56,947 nucleotides of DNA, from positions 1 through 56,947 of the forward strand of contig NZ_JAHLEF010000031.1 in NCBI RefSeq assembly GCF_018861755.1. Direction: 5' to 3'. Positions 1 through 9,500 of this stretch are shown piece by piece. Each line of letters starts with the position of its first letter. Within the stretch, counting starts at the first letter, position 1. The notes beneath the pieces are model-generated. The model was not told where the DNA came from. It was given only the letters and a program-made list of their open reading frames with translations, and made no database searches. The position numbers were made by a program, and so were the translations under genes. Origin of the DNA: Clostridium sp. CF012 (GTDB taxonomy: Bacteria > Bacillota > Clostridia > Clostridiales > Clostridiaceae).

Positions 1-221
1 CAATTTAAAAGTTTACACTTTTTATTTGAAATGAATAATCTGCGACAACTGTTAAGTTGTTACGCAAGCTCATTACATACTTTTTAGTCTTACGACTAAA
101 ATTACTTTTTTTATCTAAAGTAATTAACTGGTCTAACGAAATATTATTTCGCTATTTTACCTATTTCTCTGTTTAATTTTCAAAGACCAATTTGTCTTGT
201 CATCATGTGACGACTTTTACT
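1..221 (-). promoter_or_regulatory. rRNA operon leader (5' of 16S rRNA)
   Basis: Read on the minus strand, this is a typical clostridial pre-16S leader. It contains a boxA-like antitermination motif TGGTCTTTGAAAATT at 175-189 and runs from the promoter at 222-250 to the window edge. The last minus-strand bases (position 1) read AAATTG, which in clostridia commonly precedes the 16S start AGAGTTTGATCC. The 16S gene itself is outside the window, so its presence is inferred. Confidence 0.75.
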
Positions 222-250
222 ATTATAATTCTTTTTTTTCTCATTGTCAA
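222..250 (-). promoter_or_regulatory. rRNA operon promoter
   Basis: A perfect sigma-A promoter on the minus strand: TTGACA at 245-250, a 17-bp spacer, and TATAAT at 222-227. An AT-rich upstream region (251-275) could act as an UP element. It reads into the boxA-containing leader. Confidence 0.85.
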
Positions 251-531
251 CTGTTTTTAAAAAACTTTGATAATGAATTTATAACTCATCACTGTGAACA
301 TAAAGTAATCTACATCTGTTTGTTCTAGCGACAATTAATATAATATCATATGTACATCCATCCCTTTGTTTATAATCATTGATTATACCAATTTATTTTC
401 ATATTTATAGTTATTTCTCCCATATGTGACCTTTTGCTTATAATGATACGCTAGGAGCATTTGTTGCTCATTTAGCCTTAAGATACATAAAACTCTAGTA
501 AAAATGTTCTTTTTTCACTAGAGTTACTATT
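251..531. other. intergenic region between the rRNA promoter and murD
   Basis: I see no gene of plausible length here. Apart from the weak terminator at 491-525 it holds only AT-rich sequence and a short hairpin GAGCA/TGCTC near 454-468. No second consensus rRNA promoter was recognised. Confidence 0.5.
491..525 (-). terminator. possible murD terminator
   Basis: Inverted repeat AACTCTAGT (491-499) / ACTAGAGTT (517-525) lies downstream of the murD stop. The loop is 17 nt and the U-run on the minus strand is short, so this is a weak terminator call. Confidence 0.4.
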
Positions 532-585
532 AAATCATCTCCTGCGGAGCTGCATATTAACGACTTCAGAAGGAGATTTATACTA
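532..585. repeat. dispersed intergenic hairpin repeat, copy 1
   Basis: Begins AAATCATCTCCTGCGGAGCT and has a small stem CTCC/GGAG near its left end. The ends are imperfectly inverted (AAATC..CTCCT against AGGAGATTT). It abuts the murD stop codon. Related copies lie near 2039, 40164 and 43160. Confidence 0.6.
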
Positions 586-1959
586 TAAGGACATTATTAT
601 TTCCTTATATTTGTTACCTCTTGCTTCAAAATCTTTAAACATATCAAAACTTGCACATCCCGGCGCCAATGTAACTATATCGCCAGGGCTTGCAACTTTT
701 TTAGCTGCATAAATTGCTCCATCAAAAGTTTCAGCTATTATAATTTCTAGTGAAATTTTCTTTTCTTTTAATAGATCTTCAAAAACTTCTTTTATTTTAT
801 ATTTAGTGGCACCTACGAGTATTAGTGTTTTAATATATGAGTAGCCTTCCTGCGCTAGTGGTTCAAAGGGTATTTGTTTATCATAACCTCCTGCAATTAA
901 TATAACAGGCTTTTCAAAGGCTTTAATACTTGCTATGGTTCTTGTTGGACTAGATGCTATTGAATCATTATAATACATAACTCCATCTACTTCTCTCACG
1001 AATTCACCTCTATGAGCCACCCCCGTAAAAGTAGTAGCCACTTCCCTCATACTGGCAACTGATACTTCATCCTCCGTTGCACAAAATGCAGTTAACATAT
1101 TTGCCACATTATGCATTCCTTTTATCTTTATTTCCCCGCGATTACATACTACCTTATTCATAATGAACAATTTATCATTTTGAAAATATGCACCATCTTC
1201 TAACTTCTCTTTTAAACTAAAACACTTAACTTTTCCCTTTGCTTCTTTTCTGAGTTCATAAGTCAATTCATTATCTTTATTAAGTATAAGTAAATCAGAT
1301 TTACTTTGATATTTAAATATGTTCCTCTTTGCATCTATATATTCTTCCATACCCTTATGGATATCCAAATGATTTGGGCTTAGATTTGTTACTGCTGCTA
1401 CATCTGTAGAAACATTCATAGTCATAAGTTGAAAGCTTGATAATTCTAATACTACCTTATCATCTTTACTTATTTCTTCAATATTTGCAAAAAGTGGAGT
1501 TCCTATATTTCCTCCAACCCAAGTTTTATACCCTTCTTGTTTTAATATATTATATATTATTGTAGTTGTAGTTGTTTTCCCATCACTACCAGTGACACCA
1601 AAAATTTTCGCCGGACAATATTTTATAAACTCCTCCATTTCTGATGTTATATAAGTCCCATATTCTTTTGCTTTTAAAAGCGCAGGATTATCTATTCTCA
1701 TAGATGGTGTTTTAAAAATAACATCAAAGCCAGTTAAATCCTCCAAGTAATCTTCACCTAACACTAGCTTTACGCCAATTTCTTCAAAGTCTGTTGCAAC
1801 TGACCCAAGTAAACTATAAGTTTTTTTATCAAAGGCTGTTACAACGGCCTCCAGCTTCCCTAAAAAATGTATTAAAGGAATATTGCTAACTCCTATACCT
1901 ACAACGCCTACTTTTTTCCCTTTTATAAACTCTTTAAATTCACTAAAATTTTTCTTCAT
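583..1959 (-). CDS. murD: UDP-N-acetylmuramoylalanine--D-glutamate ligase MurD
   Basis: MurD adds D-glutamate to UDP-MurNAc-L-Ala using ATP, the second amino-acid step of cytoplasmic peptidoglycan precursor synthesis. The roughly 458-aa protein starts MKKNFSEF. It has the N-terminal Rossmann domain ([11 protein letters not shown]), the Mur ligase ATP loop [11 protein letters not shown], the central motif SPNHLDIH, and a C-terminal domain with [10 protein letters not shown], as expected for MurD. The start is set at 1959 because a GGAGGT ribosome binding site lies inside the four extra codons of the longer ORF. It stands alone between two copies of a hairpin repeat. MurC is also in this window, far away and on the other strand. 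Confidence 0.95.
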   Translation of the reverse strand: MKKNFSEFKEFIKGKKVGVVGIGVSNIPLIHFLGKLEAVVTAFDKKTYSLLGSVATDFEEIGVKLVLGEDYLEDLTGFDVIFKTPSMRIDNPALLKAKEYGTYITSEMEEFIKYCPAKIFGVTGSDGKTTTTTIIYNILKQEGYKTWVGGNIGTPLFANIEEISKDDKVVLELSSFQLMTMNVSTDVAAVTNLSPNHLDIHKGMEEYIDAKRNIFKYQSKSDLLILNKDNELTYELRKEAKGKVKCFSLKEKLEDGAYFQNDKLFIMNKVVCNRGEIKIKGMHNVANMLTAFCATEDEVSVASMREVATTFTGVAHRGEFVREVDGVMYYNDSIASSPTRTIASIKAFEKPVILIAGGYDKQIPFEPLAQEGYSYIKTLILVGATKYKIKEVFEDLLKEKKISLEIIIAETFDGAIYAAKKVASPGDIVTLAPGCASFDMFKDFEARGNKYKEIIMSL

Positions 1960-2038
1960 ATAAACCTCCATGCACTCTTTATATATTTCTTATTATATTA
2001 TTAATTTCACAAATTTGTTTGTACTAATTATAACACTT

Positions 2039-2092
2039 AAATCATCGCCTATGGTACTGCAATATTAAGGATTTTAAAAGGAAACTTATATT
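2039..2092. repeat. dispersed intergenic hairpin repeat, copy 2
   Basis: AAATCATCGCCTATGGTACT followed by GCAATATTAAGGATTTTAAAAGG. It resembles the copy at 532 over about 50 bp and keeps a short GCC/GGT stem at the same place. It lies between murD and the glyS terminator. Confidence 0.55.
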
Positions 2093-2122
2093 ACCACTGT
2101 AGTTCTATCTTAAAGTTATTTT

Positions 2123-2185
2123 ATAAAAAAAATAGCATGTATCATAAATATAGCCTCTGCAAGCTCATTTTATACTACATGCTAT
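2123..2185 (-). terminator. glyS transcription terminator
   Basis: Perfect 10-bp inverted repeat ATAGCATGTA (2132-2141) / TACATGCTAT (2176-2185), followed on the minus strand by a run of eight U (2124-2131). The loop is 34 nt. It lies just downstream of the glyS stop. Confidence 0.75.
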
Positions 2186-2212
2186 CCTTTAGTTCAACCT
2201 AACAATTACAAT

Positions 2213-3613
2213 TTAAAATTGTATTTTTTCTTCTATAAACTTTTCTAACTCATCTATATTTATTCTTATTTGGTCCATTGTATCTCTATCTCTAACTGTT
2301 ACAGTGTTGTCTTCCAAAGTATCAAAGTCCACAGTTATACAGTATGGAGTTCCTATTTCATCTTCTCTTCTGTATCTCTTTCCTATGCTGCCCGCCTCAT
2401 CATAGTCTACATTGAATTTTTTACTTAGCATAGCAAAAACTTCATTAGCTTTTTCTGATAATTTTTTACTTAGTGGCAAAATAGCTGCCTTAAACGGTGC
2501 AAGTGCTGGATGTAAATGAAGCACGGTTCTCACATCTCCATCTTTACCGCCTTTAACTTCTTCTTCATCATATGCATTAACTAAGAATGCAAGTGCAACT
2601 CTATCTGCACCAAGTGATGGCTCTATACAATAAGGTACATATTTTTCATTAGTTATAGGGTCTAGATAGCTCAAATCATTACCTGAATGTTCCATATGCT
2701 TCTTTAAGTCATAATCAGTTCTATCTGCAATTCCCCATAGTTCTCCCCATCCAAAAGGAAACAGGAATTCTATATCACAAGTAGCATTACTATAGAATGA
2801 TAATTCCTCAGCACCATGATCTCTAAGCCTTAAACTTTCCTTCTCCATGCCCAAATTATATAAGAAGTTAGAGCAAAACTCTTTCCAATATGCAAACCAT
2901 TCTAAATCCGTACCTGGCTTACAGAAAAATTCTAATTCCATTTGTTCAAATTCTCTTATTCTAAAAATAAAGTTTCCTGGTGTTATCTCATTTCTAAAAG
3001 CCTTTCCTACTTGACCTATACCAAAGGGAACCTTTTTCCTTGTAGCTCTTTGAACATTTTTAAAGTTCACAAAAATACCCTGAGCTGTTTCTGGTCTTAA
3101 ATATATTTCCGATTTACTTTCTTCAGTTGTTCCCTGAGAAGTCTTAAACATTAAATTAAATTTTCTAATATCCGTAAAATTTTTCTTCCCACATTTAGGA
3201 CATACTATTCCCTGTTTTTCTATATATTCCTTTATTTCCTCGTTTGTCCATCCATCCGCAGTAGCTACTTCTGCTCCCTGCTCCGTCATATGGTCTTCCA
3301 CTAACTTATCTGCTCTAAATCTAGCTTTACAATCTTTGCAATCCATTAGCGGGTCTGAAAAACCTCCAACGTGGCCTGTTGCAACCCAAACTTCTGGATT
3401 CATAAGTATAGCGCAATCTACACCTACATTATATGGACTTTCTTGAACAAATTTTTTCCACCAAGCCTTTTTAATGTTGTTTTTAAATTCAACGCCTAGA
3501 GGACCATAATCCCATGAGTTAGCCAAACCTCCATATATATCAGATCCGGGAAATACAAATCCTCTGTTTTTACATAAACCAACGACCTTATCCATGCTTT
3601 TTTCAAATGCCAT
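2213..3613 (-). CDS. glyS: glycyl-tRNA synthetase, alpha2 (single-chain) type
   Basis: Charges tRNA-Gly with glycine in the cytosol. The 466-aa length and content match the homodimeric class II enzyme rather than the GlyQ/GlyS tetramer. Seen in order: the N-terminal [12 protein letters not shown] segment, paired cysteine motifs CKDC and CPKC (residues about 92-160, zinc-binding in relatives), class II motif 2 with FRNEI and [10 protein letters not shown], and motif 3 near EPSLGADR. The start has AGGAGG six bases upstream. A glycine T-box leader precedes it, so expression should respond to uncharged tRNA-Gly. It is monocistronic with its own terminator. Confidence 0.96.
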   Translation of the reverse strand: MAFEKSMDKVVGLCKNRGFVFPGSDIYGGLANSWDYGPLGVEFKNNIKKAWWKKFVQESPYNVGVDCAILMNPEVWVATGHVGGFSDPLMDCKDCKARFRADKLVEDHMTEQGAEVATADGWTNEEIKEYIEKQGIVCPKCGKKNFTDIRKFNLMFKTSQGTTEESKSEIYLRPETAQGIFVNFKNVQRATRKKVPFGIGQVGKAFRNEITPGNFIFRIREFEQMELEFFCKPGTDLEWFAYWKEFCSNFLYNLGMEKESLRLRDHGAEELSFYSNATCDIEFLFPFGWGELWGIADRTDYDLKKHMEHSGNDLSYLDPITNEKYVPYCIEPSLGADRVALAFLVNAYDEEEVKGGKDGDVRTVLHLHPALAPFKAAILPLSKKLSEKANEVFAMLSKKFNVDYDEAGSIGKRYRREDEIGTPYCITVDFDTLEDNTVTVRDRDTMDQIRINIDELEKFIEEKIQF

Positions 3614-3678
3614 GTTAATGCCTCCTAATTTTTTAATAATGTAATGATATTTTAAATCATTTACTTGTATTTTAAGTA

Positions 3679-3872
3679 CAAAAAAAAGACTATACCTTAA
3701 GGGACGAAAATCAATTCCGCGGTTCCACCCTTATTGGCACAAGCCCTACTCTAAGTTCTATACACTCAAAAGTTCCTTTCACAATAACACTTTGATTGCT
3801 TACACCAGCCACAATCTCTCTTATAAAGTATTACTACTACTCTTCTTTATCATAGTGAAATATTTCATTATA
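3679..3872 (-). promoter_or_regulatory. T-box riboswitch upstream of glyS
   Basis: On the minus strand the leader carries the hallmark T-box sequence GGGTGGAACCGCGG (3717-3730). It is followed by TTTTCGTCCCTT, which closes the terminator/antiterminator stem, and a U-run at 3681-3687. Upstream is a typical Stem I segment (GAGAGATTG..GGTGTAAG). A GGA triplet at 3774-3776 followed by A is a possible glycine specifier, which is tentative. In known T-boxes, uncharged cognate tRNA binding stabilises the antiterminator and permits read-through. Confidence 0.9.
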
Positions 3873-3877
3873 TTAAT

Positions 3878-3905
3878 ATTATACTAAACTTCATGTTATT
3901 GTCAA
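3878..3905 (-). promoter_or_regulatory. promoter of the glyS T-box transcript
   Basis: TTGACA at 3900-3905, a 16-bp spacer and TATAAT at 3878-3883 on the minus strand, immediately upstream of the T-box leader. Confidence 0.8.
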
Positions 3906-3994
3906 CAATAGCGTGGAATGTTGAATCAAAATCGCGAAATCACAATAAAGAAGTTTGTAAATTTACTAATACTAAGTTCAAAAAATAAAAAAAA

Positions 3995-4069
3995 TGGCTC
4001 CGCGAAAAGGATTTGAACCTTCAACCTATCGGTTAACAGCCGAGTGCTCCACCGTTGAGCTATCGCGGA
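3995..4069 (-). tRNA. tRNA-Asn (GTT)
   Basis: Cloverleaf on the minus strand: acceptor stem TCCGCGA/TCGCGGA, D arm AGCTCAACGGTGGAGC, anticodon loop CTGTTAA giving anticodon GTT, T arm with GGTTCAAATCC, and encoded CCA. It sits alone between the glyS leader and lysS. Confidence 0.95.
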
Positions 4070-4161
4070 ATAATGCCTTTCTTAGTAACAATATTATTAT
4101 ACCATATACAATTAAAAATTCAATAGTTTTCATGTTTTTTTTAAAAAATTTTAAATAGTAT

Positions 4162-4199
4162 AAAAAAAGGGTATTTTAGATTAACTAAAACACCCTTTT
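4162..4199 (-). terminator. lysS transcription terminator
   Basis: On the minus strand, stem AAAGGGTGTTTTAG/CTAAAATACCCTTT with a 5-nt loop is followed by a U-tract (4162-4168). It lies directly after the lysS stop. Confidence 0.9.
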
Positions 4200-4214
4200 G
4201 ATAAACTGTTTAAA

Positions 4215-5732
4215 TTACTGAACTGGTTTCATTGTAGGGAATAGGATGACATCTCTTATTGAAGCGGAGTCAGTTAAGAACATTACCATTCTATCAATGC
4301 CTATACCTAGCCCTCCTGTTGGAGGCATTCCTGTTTCTAATGCACTCATAAATTCTTCATCTATTAAATAAGCTTCATCATCGCCTAGTTCTCTTTCATT
4401 TGCTTGTTGCATAAATCTCTCTCTTTGAACTACTGGATCGTTTAACTCTGAGTATGCATTACACACCTCACGTCCAAATACAAAACCTTCAAATCTCTCT
4501 GTATACTCTGAATTTCCTCTCTTCTTCTTAGTAAGAGGTGATATTTCTACAGGATAATCACATAAGAATGTAGGCTCTATTAAATGCTCTTCTGCATATT
4601 CTTCAAATAGTGCATTTAATATATCTGCTTTTGAACAATCCTTTATCTCTTTTTTAAATTCTAAATGCTTTTCTTTAGCTATTTTTCTAGCTTCATCATC
4701 AGTATTAATTAGCGCAAAATCCACACCTGAATATTCTTTTACTGCATCTACCATAGTAATTCTTCTCCATGGTGGAGTAAAGTCTATTTCAGTGCCTTGA
4801 TAATTAACCTTTGTAGTTCCATGGATTTTCTCACAAACATAAGCGACCATATTTTCCGTAATTTCCATCATATCATTATAATCTGCATAAGCCTCATATA
4901 GTTCTATCATTGTAAACTCTGGATTATGTCTTACATCCATTCCTTCATTTCTGAAGTTTTTACCCATATCATATACCTTTTCAAAACCAGCAACAATAAG
5001 TCTTTTTAAATATAACTCTGTTGCAATTCTAAGATACATATCAATGTCTAGCGTATTATGATGAGTCATAAATGGTCTTGCTGCAGCGCCTCCTGCTATT
5101 GGAGCTAAAATCGGCGTCTCAACTTCTAAAAATCCTTTATTATCTAAGAATTCTCTAATATATCTAATTATTGCTATTCTCTTCATAAAGGTATCTTTTA
5201 CTTCTGGATTCATTATTATGTCTACTTCTCTTTGTCTATATCTTAAATCAGGATCCTTTAAGCCATGCCATTTTTCTGGAAGTGGTTTTAAAGACTTAGC
5301 TATAAGCTGGAAATCCACTATGTGTAGTGATATTTCACCAGTTTTTGTAACAAAAGGTGTTCCAGTTATTCTTAAAAAATCTCCTATATCAAAAGTTTTA
5401 TATTCTTTTAATTTTTCTTCGCCTACATCATCTATTTTTATGTAAAGTTGAATCTTACCATATCTATCATGAACATCAGAAAAACCAGCCTTACCATGAA
5501 CTCTTTTAGACATAAGTCTACCTGCTACAATAACTTGTGTACCCATTAATTTCTCATAATTATCTTTAACCTCTTGTGATGTATGAGTTCTTTCAACTTT
5601 GTATACATCAAATGGATCCTTACCTTGTTCTTGCAAATCAGCTAACTTACGTCGTCTTATGGTTACCTGCTCATTGTATTTAGATTCAAGTTCATGTAAG
5701 TCTTTTTCTTCAATTTTTTCTTCGTTTGACAT
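4215..5732 (-). CDS. lysS: lysyl-tRNA synthetase, class II
   Basis: Charges tRNA-Lys in the cytosol. The 505-aa protein has an N-terminal OB-fold anticodon-binding domain ([18 protein letters not shown], residues about 65-175). The class II catalytic core follows: motif 1 near FLEVETPIL, motif 2 [18 protein letters not shown] and motif 3 [11 protein letters not shown] near the C-terminus. The start has AGGAGGG nine bases upstream. It follows greA in the same direction with about 150 bp between them, so co-transcription from the greA promoter is likely. A long hairpin in that gap may modulate read-through or processing. Confidence 0.97.
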   Translation of the reverse strand: MSNEEKIEEKDLHELESKYNEQVTIRRRKLADLQEQGKDPFDVYKVERTHTSQEVKDNYEKLMGTQVIVAGRLMSKRVHGKAGFSDVHDRYGKIQLYIKIDDVGEEKLKEYKTFDIGDFLRITGTPFVTKTGEISLHIVDFQLIAKSLKPLPEKWHGLKDPDLRYRQREVDIIMNPEVKDTFMKRIAIIRYIREFLDNKGFLEVETPILAPIAGGAAARPFMTHHNTLDIDMYLRIATELYLKRLIVAGFEKVYDMGKNFRNEGMDVRHNPEFTMIELYEAYADYNDMMEITENMVAYVCEKIHGTTKVNYQGTEIDFTPPWRRITMVDAVKEYSGVDFALINTDDEARKIAKEKHLEFKKEIKDCSKADILNALFEEYAEEHLIEPTFLCDYPVEISPLTKKKRGNSEYTERFEGFVFGREVCNAYSELNDPVVQRERFMQQANERELGDDEAYLIDEEFMSALETGMPPTGGLGIGIDRMVMFLTDSASIRDVILFPTMKPVQ

Positions 5733-5816
5733 TAATATCCCTCCTGATTTCCTCTAGCGCAGAAATAAACATTAATACTTTAGTCTGCACTATTGCTTAT
5801 GTATATATATTTCTTT

Positions 5817-5851
5817 AGGGTACCTAACAACAATAAATTGTTAGGTACCCT
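5817..5851. other. long perfect hairpin between greA and lysS
   Basis: AGGGTACCTAACAA (5817-5830) and its reverse complement (5838-5851) form a stem of about 14 bp with a short loop. Neither strand has a proper U-run after the stem. It could be a weak terminator, a processing hairpin or a protein site between co-directional genes. Confidence 0.6.
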
Positions 5852-5883
5852 TGTATAGTATAAAAATTAAATAATTAAAAAAG

Positions 5884-6366
5884 CTAACCGCGTTTAACTT
5901 CTAATACCTCGTATTTCCCGATACCATCAGGAACTGTCACTTCTATAATCGCTCCTGCTTTCTTTCCTACCAGCGCACTTCCAACCGGTGATTCATCTGA
6001 TATCTTATTTTCCATTGGATCTGCTTCTGCTGAACCCACAATATAAAATTGAACTTCCTCATCAAACACATAATCCTTAACTTTAACTATTGAACCTATA
6101 CTTACTACGTCTTTTTCAATTTCATTTTCATCTATAACACTTGCATTTCTAAGCATATTTTCTAATTGTATTATTCTACCCTCTACAAATGCTTGGTCAT
6201 TTTTAGCTTCCTCGTACTCTGCGTTCTCACTCAAGTCTCCGTATCCAAGTGCTACTTTTATTTTTTCTGTTATTTCTTTTCTCTTTACGGTTTTAAGAAA
6301 TTCTAATTCATCTTCTAATTTTCTTATCCCCTCATAGGTCATTACATATTTTTTTGGTTCGCTCAT
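5884..6366 (-). CDS. greA: transcription elongation factor GreA
   Basis: GreA binds the RNA polymerase secondary channel and stimulates cleavage of backtracked transcripts. The 160-aa length is standard. The N-terminal coiled coil (residues about 10-80) shows the family pattern [15 protein letters not shown] and [16 protein letters not shown], which includes the acidic tip residues. The C-terminal FKBP-like domain ends with [22 protein letters not shown] precedes the ATG. The gene has a perfect promoter at 6571-6599 and an unusually long leader of about 200 nt. Confidence 0.96.
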   Translation of the reverse strand: MSEPKKYVMTYEGIRKLEDELEFLKTVKRKEITEKIKVALGYGDLSENAEYEEAKNDQAFVEGRIIQLENMLRNASVIDENEIEKDVVSIGSIVKVKDYVFDEEVQFYIVGSAEADPMENKISDESPVGSALVGKKAGAIIEVTVPDGIGKYEVLEVKRG

Positions 6367-6570
6367 TTCTTTCTCCCCTTTAAAATTTTTATTGAATTAA
6401 TAACTGTCCATAAAACCGCAATAATGTTTTTCTTAAACCCTAGCATTTCCTATAACTTATAAAATATTCTTATTCTATATTTTTTCTGTAGGATTTTTAT
6501 ATTCAAATTAATGAATTATTGGGGCCAAAATTCATTATTAGAATAACAATCCATATAACCATATTAGCAC

Positions 6571-6599
6571 ATTATAAATCAGCCCATTAGTATTGTCAA
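6571..6599 (-). promoter_or_regulatory. promoter of greA-lysS
   Basis: Perfect consensus on the minus strand: TTGACA (6594-6599), 17-bp spacer, TATAAT (6571-6576). Predicted transcription starts near 6564, leaving a leader of about 198 nt before greA. That leader holds an AATGAATT/AATTCATT hairpin near 6510-6536. Confidence 0.8.
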
Positions 6600-6619
6600 T
6601 ATGTTAGAAGGAAAACATA

Positions 6620-7438
6620 CTAACATATTACATTATTGTTGAATTTTATTTCTTTTAAATATATACCATTATGCTTAAGAGCTTTATCAATATCATTCTC
6701 TTGCATTTGGCATAATATCGCTGCTATGAGCTCCATAGAAGAACCAACTTCAAAAGTGTTCCAAGGTACATTATAGCTTACATCATTTACCGCAATATAA
6801 TTATTTCCCTTGCCCATGCTATTATCTAGAAGCCATACTAATTTATCCTCACCAAATTCATAGTCTGCAGATGAAATAATAAAATCTGCTATTTTAATAG
6901 CATATAGCTGGTCGTTTGTTACAATAGGTGACACCCCAAAATTAGCAATTATAAAATCTGCCAATTTTCTGGCTTTTGCCAAGTCCCATGACAAAAATAC
7001 AATATATTTGCTTTGCTTTGCCAGTTCCTCAATAATATTATAATTTATCGTGTCGCTGGCATCATATACCACAATGCAACAATTTTTGAGGCTTTTATTT
7101 CTCATCCTAAGCATAAGTTGTATACTTTTTATAACACTAAAAGCCAAAAAACGTTTTTGAAATGAATTGAAATATTTATAATCAAAGGGTCTTAGTGTTT
7201 TTAATGATAATTGAACCTCTTTGCTTTTGCATATTTTTTTAGCATAAGTCAAGTTATTTAAGTATGCACTTTTATTAAAATTAGGTGGAAGCCTTACATT
7301 TGTAACTTTAATATCTAGTTCTTTAATGTATTCGCTACTTATTAACTTTATCTTTCGTTTATCTTTAATTTTGCTAAAAAATCCGAATTCATTATAGGAA
7401 TTATAAATATTTGAAGTTACACATAAAATTGGCTTCAT
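6620..7438 (-). CDS. conserved-looking protein of unknown function
   Basis: I do not recognise this 272-aa family. It starts MKPILCVTSNIYNSYNEFGF after an AAGGTG ribosome binding site. No signal peptide or membrane segment is evident. A lysine- and arginine-rich middle (about 70-120) is followed by alternating hydrophobic strands and helices: CCIVVYDASDTINYNIIEEL, YIVFLSWDLAKARKLADFII, then IKIADFIISSADYEFG. This pattern hints at a Rossmann-like alpha/beta fold, which is an inference only. It lies 76 bp after dusB on the same strand, so it is probably the last gene of a coaX-dusB operon. A short inverted repeat (6601-6626) overlaps its stop codon. Confidence 0.75.
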   Translation of the reverse strand: MKPILCVTSNIYNSYNEFGFFSKIKDKRKIKLISSEYIKELDIKVTNVRLPPNFNKSAYLNNLTYAKKICKSKEVQLSLKTLRPFDYKYFNSFQKRFLAFSVIKSIQLMLRMRNKSLKNCCIVVYDASDTINYNIIEELAKQSKYIVFLSWDLAKARKLADFIIANFGVSPIVTNDQLYAIKIADFIISSADYEFGEDKLVWLLDNSMGKGNNYIAVNDVSYNVPWNTFEVGSSMELIAAILCQMQENDIDKALKHNGIYLKEIKFNNNVIC

Positions 7439-7514
7439 AAATTTTCACCTTATAAATTAATGTACTATTATCTTATTCAGTACAATTATATAAATTCATA
7501 ATTTAATTTAAAAA

Positions 7515-8492
7515 TTATGGAGTTATCATTTTCAAGTATTCTCTATAATCTAAAAGAAGTTTCAATACGTCCTCATATTTAGTTTTGGTATTTATTTTTT
7601 CTTTTATTTCAGTGCAGTTGTTAAGACCTTTAACATACCAAGCTGTATGTTTTCTCATTTCTCTAACCGCTTTAATTTCTTCATAATATTTTGTAGCTAA
7701 CCCTAAATGCCTTATGCACATATCTATTTTCTCTACCGCAGTAGGATATATTACCTCTTGTCCCTTTATTGCCTGCATAATCTCTCTAAAAATCCAAGGA
7801 TTACCTCTTGCCCCTCTTGCAATCATTATACCATCGCAACTCGTGACTTCCTTTATTCTTATAGCATCCTCTACAGAAAACACATCACCATTTCCTATTA
7901 CAGGAACTTTAACACTTTCTTTTACAGCCCTTATAATATCCCAATCAGCCTTTCCTTCGTACATTTGCTCGCGAGTTCTACCATGTACCGCAATAGCATC
8001 TATGCCAGCATCTTCCATGTATTTAGCAAATTCTACAGCATTAACACTATTTGAATCAAATCCCTTTCTAAACTTTACCGTAACAGGCTTTGTCGAAGTC
8101 TTTTTCATTTCCACTATTATTTCGGCAGCAAGTTTTGGATTTTGCATTAAAGCCGAGCCCTCACCATTTTTGACTATCTTAGGCACAGGGCAACCCATGT
8201 TTACATCAACCATACTTATATCATCCCTAGCATTGAAGATCTCACAGGCACTAGCCATAATCTTAGGATCATTCCCGAATATCTGAATCGCTACTGGTTT
8301 CTCCACATCTGAAATTTTCATAAGAGCTTCCGTATTGCTGCTGCCATAATATAACCCTTTAGCGCTTACCATTTCAGTATATAGGAGGCCACAACCCATT
8401 TCTTTGCATAACCCTCTAAAGGCAATATCTGTAATTCCTGCCATAGGAGCTAAAAAAACATCATTTTCAAATTTGATATTTGATATCTTCAT
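7515..8492 (-). CDS. dusB: tRNA-dihydrouridine synthase, DusB family
   Basis: Flavoenzyme that reduces uridines in the tRNA D-loop to dihydrouridine. The 325-aa protein is a TIM barrel with LAPMAGITDIAFR near the N-terminus, the active-site segment DVNMGCPVPKIVKNGEGSAL (catalytic Cys about residue 101), the FMN/substrate motif VHGRTREQMYEG, and the phosphate-binding segment GNGDV...GIMIARGARGNPW. The start has AGGTG five bases upstream. It begins nine bases after the coaX stop, indicating an operon coaX-dusB-unknown. Confidence 0.96.
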   Translation of the reverse strand: MKISNIKFENDVFLAPMAGITDIAFRGLCKEMGCGLLYTEMVSAKGLYYGSSNTEALMKISDVEKPVAIQIFGNDPKIMASACEIFNARDDISMVDVNMGCPVPKIVKNGEGSALMQNPKLAAEIIVEMKKTSTKPVTVKFRKGFDSNSVNAVEFAKYMEDAGIDAIAVHGRTREQMYEGKADWDIIRAVKESVKVPVIGNGDVFSVEDAIRIKEVTSCDGIMIARGARGNPWIFREIMQAIKGQEVIYPTAVEKIDMCIRHLGLATKYYEEIKAVREMRKHTAWYVKGLNNCTEIKEKINTKTKYEDVLKLLLDYREYLKMITP

Positions 8493-8500
8493 TAAATCAC

Positions 8501-9280
8501 CTATTCCCTATTTTTTTCATAAATCATTCTAAGGCCTTCTAATGTTAAATAGGGATGAAACTCATCAATAGTTGCGCAATCTCTGCTTATTAATTTTGAG
8601 AGTCCGCCTGTTGCCACTACAAATGGTTCTTCTTCTCCCATATTAATCATTTCGCTTTTCATTTTATTGACAATATAATCTATTTGACCAATATATCCAT
8701 ATATTATACCCGCCTGCATGCTTGAAACAGTATTTTTACATATAACCGTTTCTGGTTTTATAAGTTCCACCCGAGGTAGCTTGGCTGCTCTCTCAAAAAG
8801 CGCTTCAGAAGCTATTTTAATACCAGGGCATATAGTGCCCCCTAAATAGTTAGCCTCTTTACTTATGGCACAAAAGGTTGTAGCTGTTCCAAAATCTATT
8901 AAAATTAAGGCCCTTTTATAAATTTCATGGGCTGAAACAGCGTTAACAATTCTATCTGCACCTACTTCTTTAGGGTTGTCATATCTTACATTTATTCCTG
9001 TCTTAACTCCTGGCCCTACTACCATAGGTGTCAATTTAAAATATTTTCTTATCATATGTTCTAGTGAATACATAATATTAGGAACAACAGAGGAAATTAT
9101 TACTCCTTTAATTTGTTCTATTTTTATGTTTCGCTGATAAAATAATTGCATTACTTGAATTCCATATTCATCAGCAGTTTTTTTTGCATCTGTAGATAAT
9201 CTCCATTCCACAAGTAACTCTTTTCCCTTAAAAATCCCTAAAACAGTATTAGTATTTCCAACATCTAAAACTAAAATCAC
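8501..9280 (-). CDS. coaX: type III pantothenate kinase CoaX
   Basis: Phosphorylates pantothenate, the first step of coenzyme A synthesis. The protein is about 259 aa. It shows the phosphate-binding motif [15 protein letters not shown] at the N-terminus, [11 protein letters not shown], and the second ASKHA motif [10 protein letters not shown]. The start is placed at the GTG at 9280, giving [10 protein letters not shown]. The sequence AGGTGGT that opens the longer ORF is a well-spaced ribosome binding site for this GTG. It is the first gene of the coaX-dusB-unknown operon. Confidence 0.94.
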   Translation of the reverse strand: MILVLDVGNTNTVLGIFKGKELLVEWRLSTDAKKTADEYGIQVMQLFYQRNIKIEQIKGVIISSVVPNIMYSLEHMIRKYFKLTPMVVGPGVKTGINVRYDNPKEVGADRIVNAVSAHEIYKRALILIDFGTATTFCAISKEANYLGGTICPGIKIASEALFERAAKLPRVELIKPETVICKNTVSSMQAGIIYGYIGQIDYIVNKMKSEMINMGEEEPFVVATGGLSKLISRDCATIDEFHPYLTLEGLRMIYEKNRE

Positions 9281-9409
9281 TTTATACACCACCTATATAA
9301 TATAAAACAGCTTGCACGCTGCTTTATGCTTTTCCATTGCTAAAAACACAAGAATAGTACATGAAATATTATGAAATATTGTTTTAACTATTCCCAATTT
9401 AACAATTTA

Positions 9410-9437
9410 ATTTTAACAACTTGAATATATTTGTCAA
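9410..9437 (-). promoter_or_regulatory. candidate promoter of coaX-dusB
   Basis: TTGACA at 9432-9437, a 16-bp spacer and TAAAAT at 9410-9415 on the minus strand, about 130 bp upstream of coaX. Confidence 0.5.
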
Positions 9438-9500
9438 GTTAAATTTTTATAAGAAGTTTTTCATGATAATAAGGTTTGTGTATAATAGGATTTATTTATG

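Noticed and set aside
6601-6626. ATGTTAG/CTAACAT as terminator of the unknown gene
   Set aside because: Only a 7-bp stem with no U-run, and it overlaps the stop codon; not enough to call.
7714-8286. Plus-strand ORF of 190 codons
   Set aside because: It is antisense to dusB, whose motifs are complete; no ribosome binding site.
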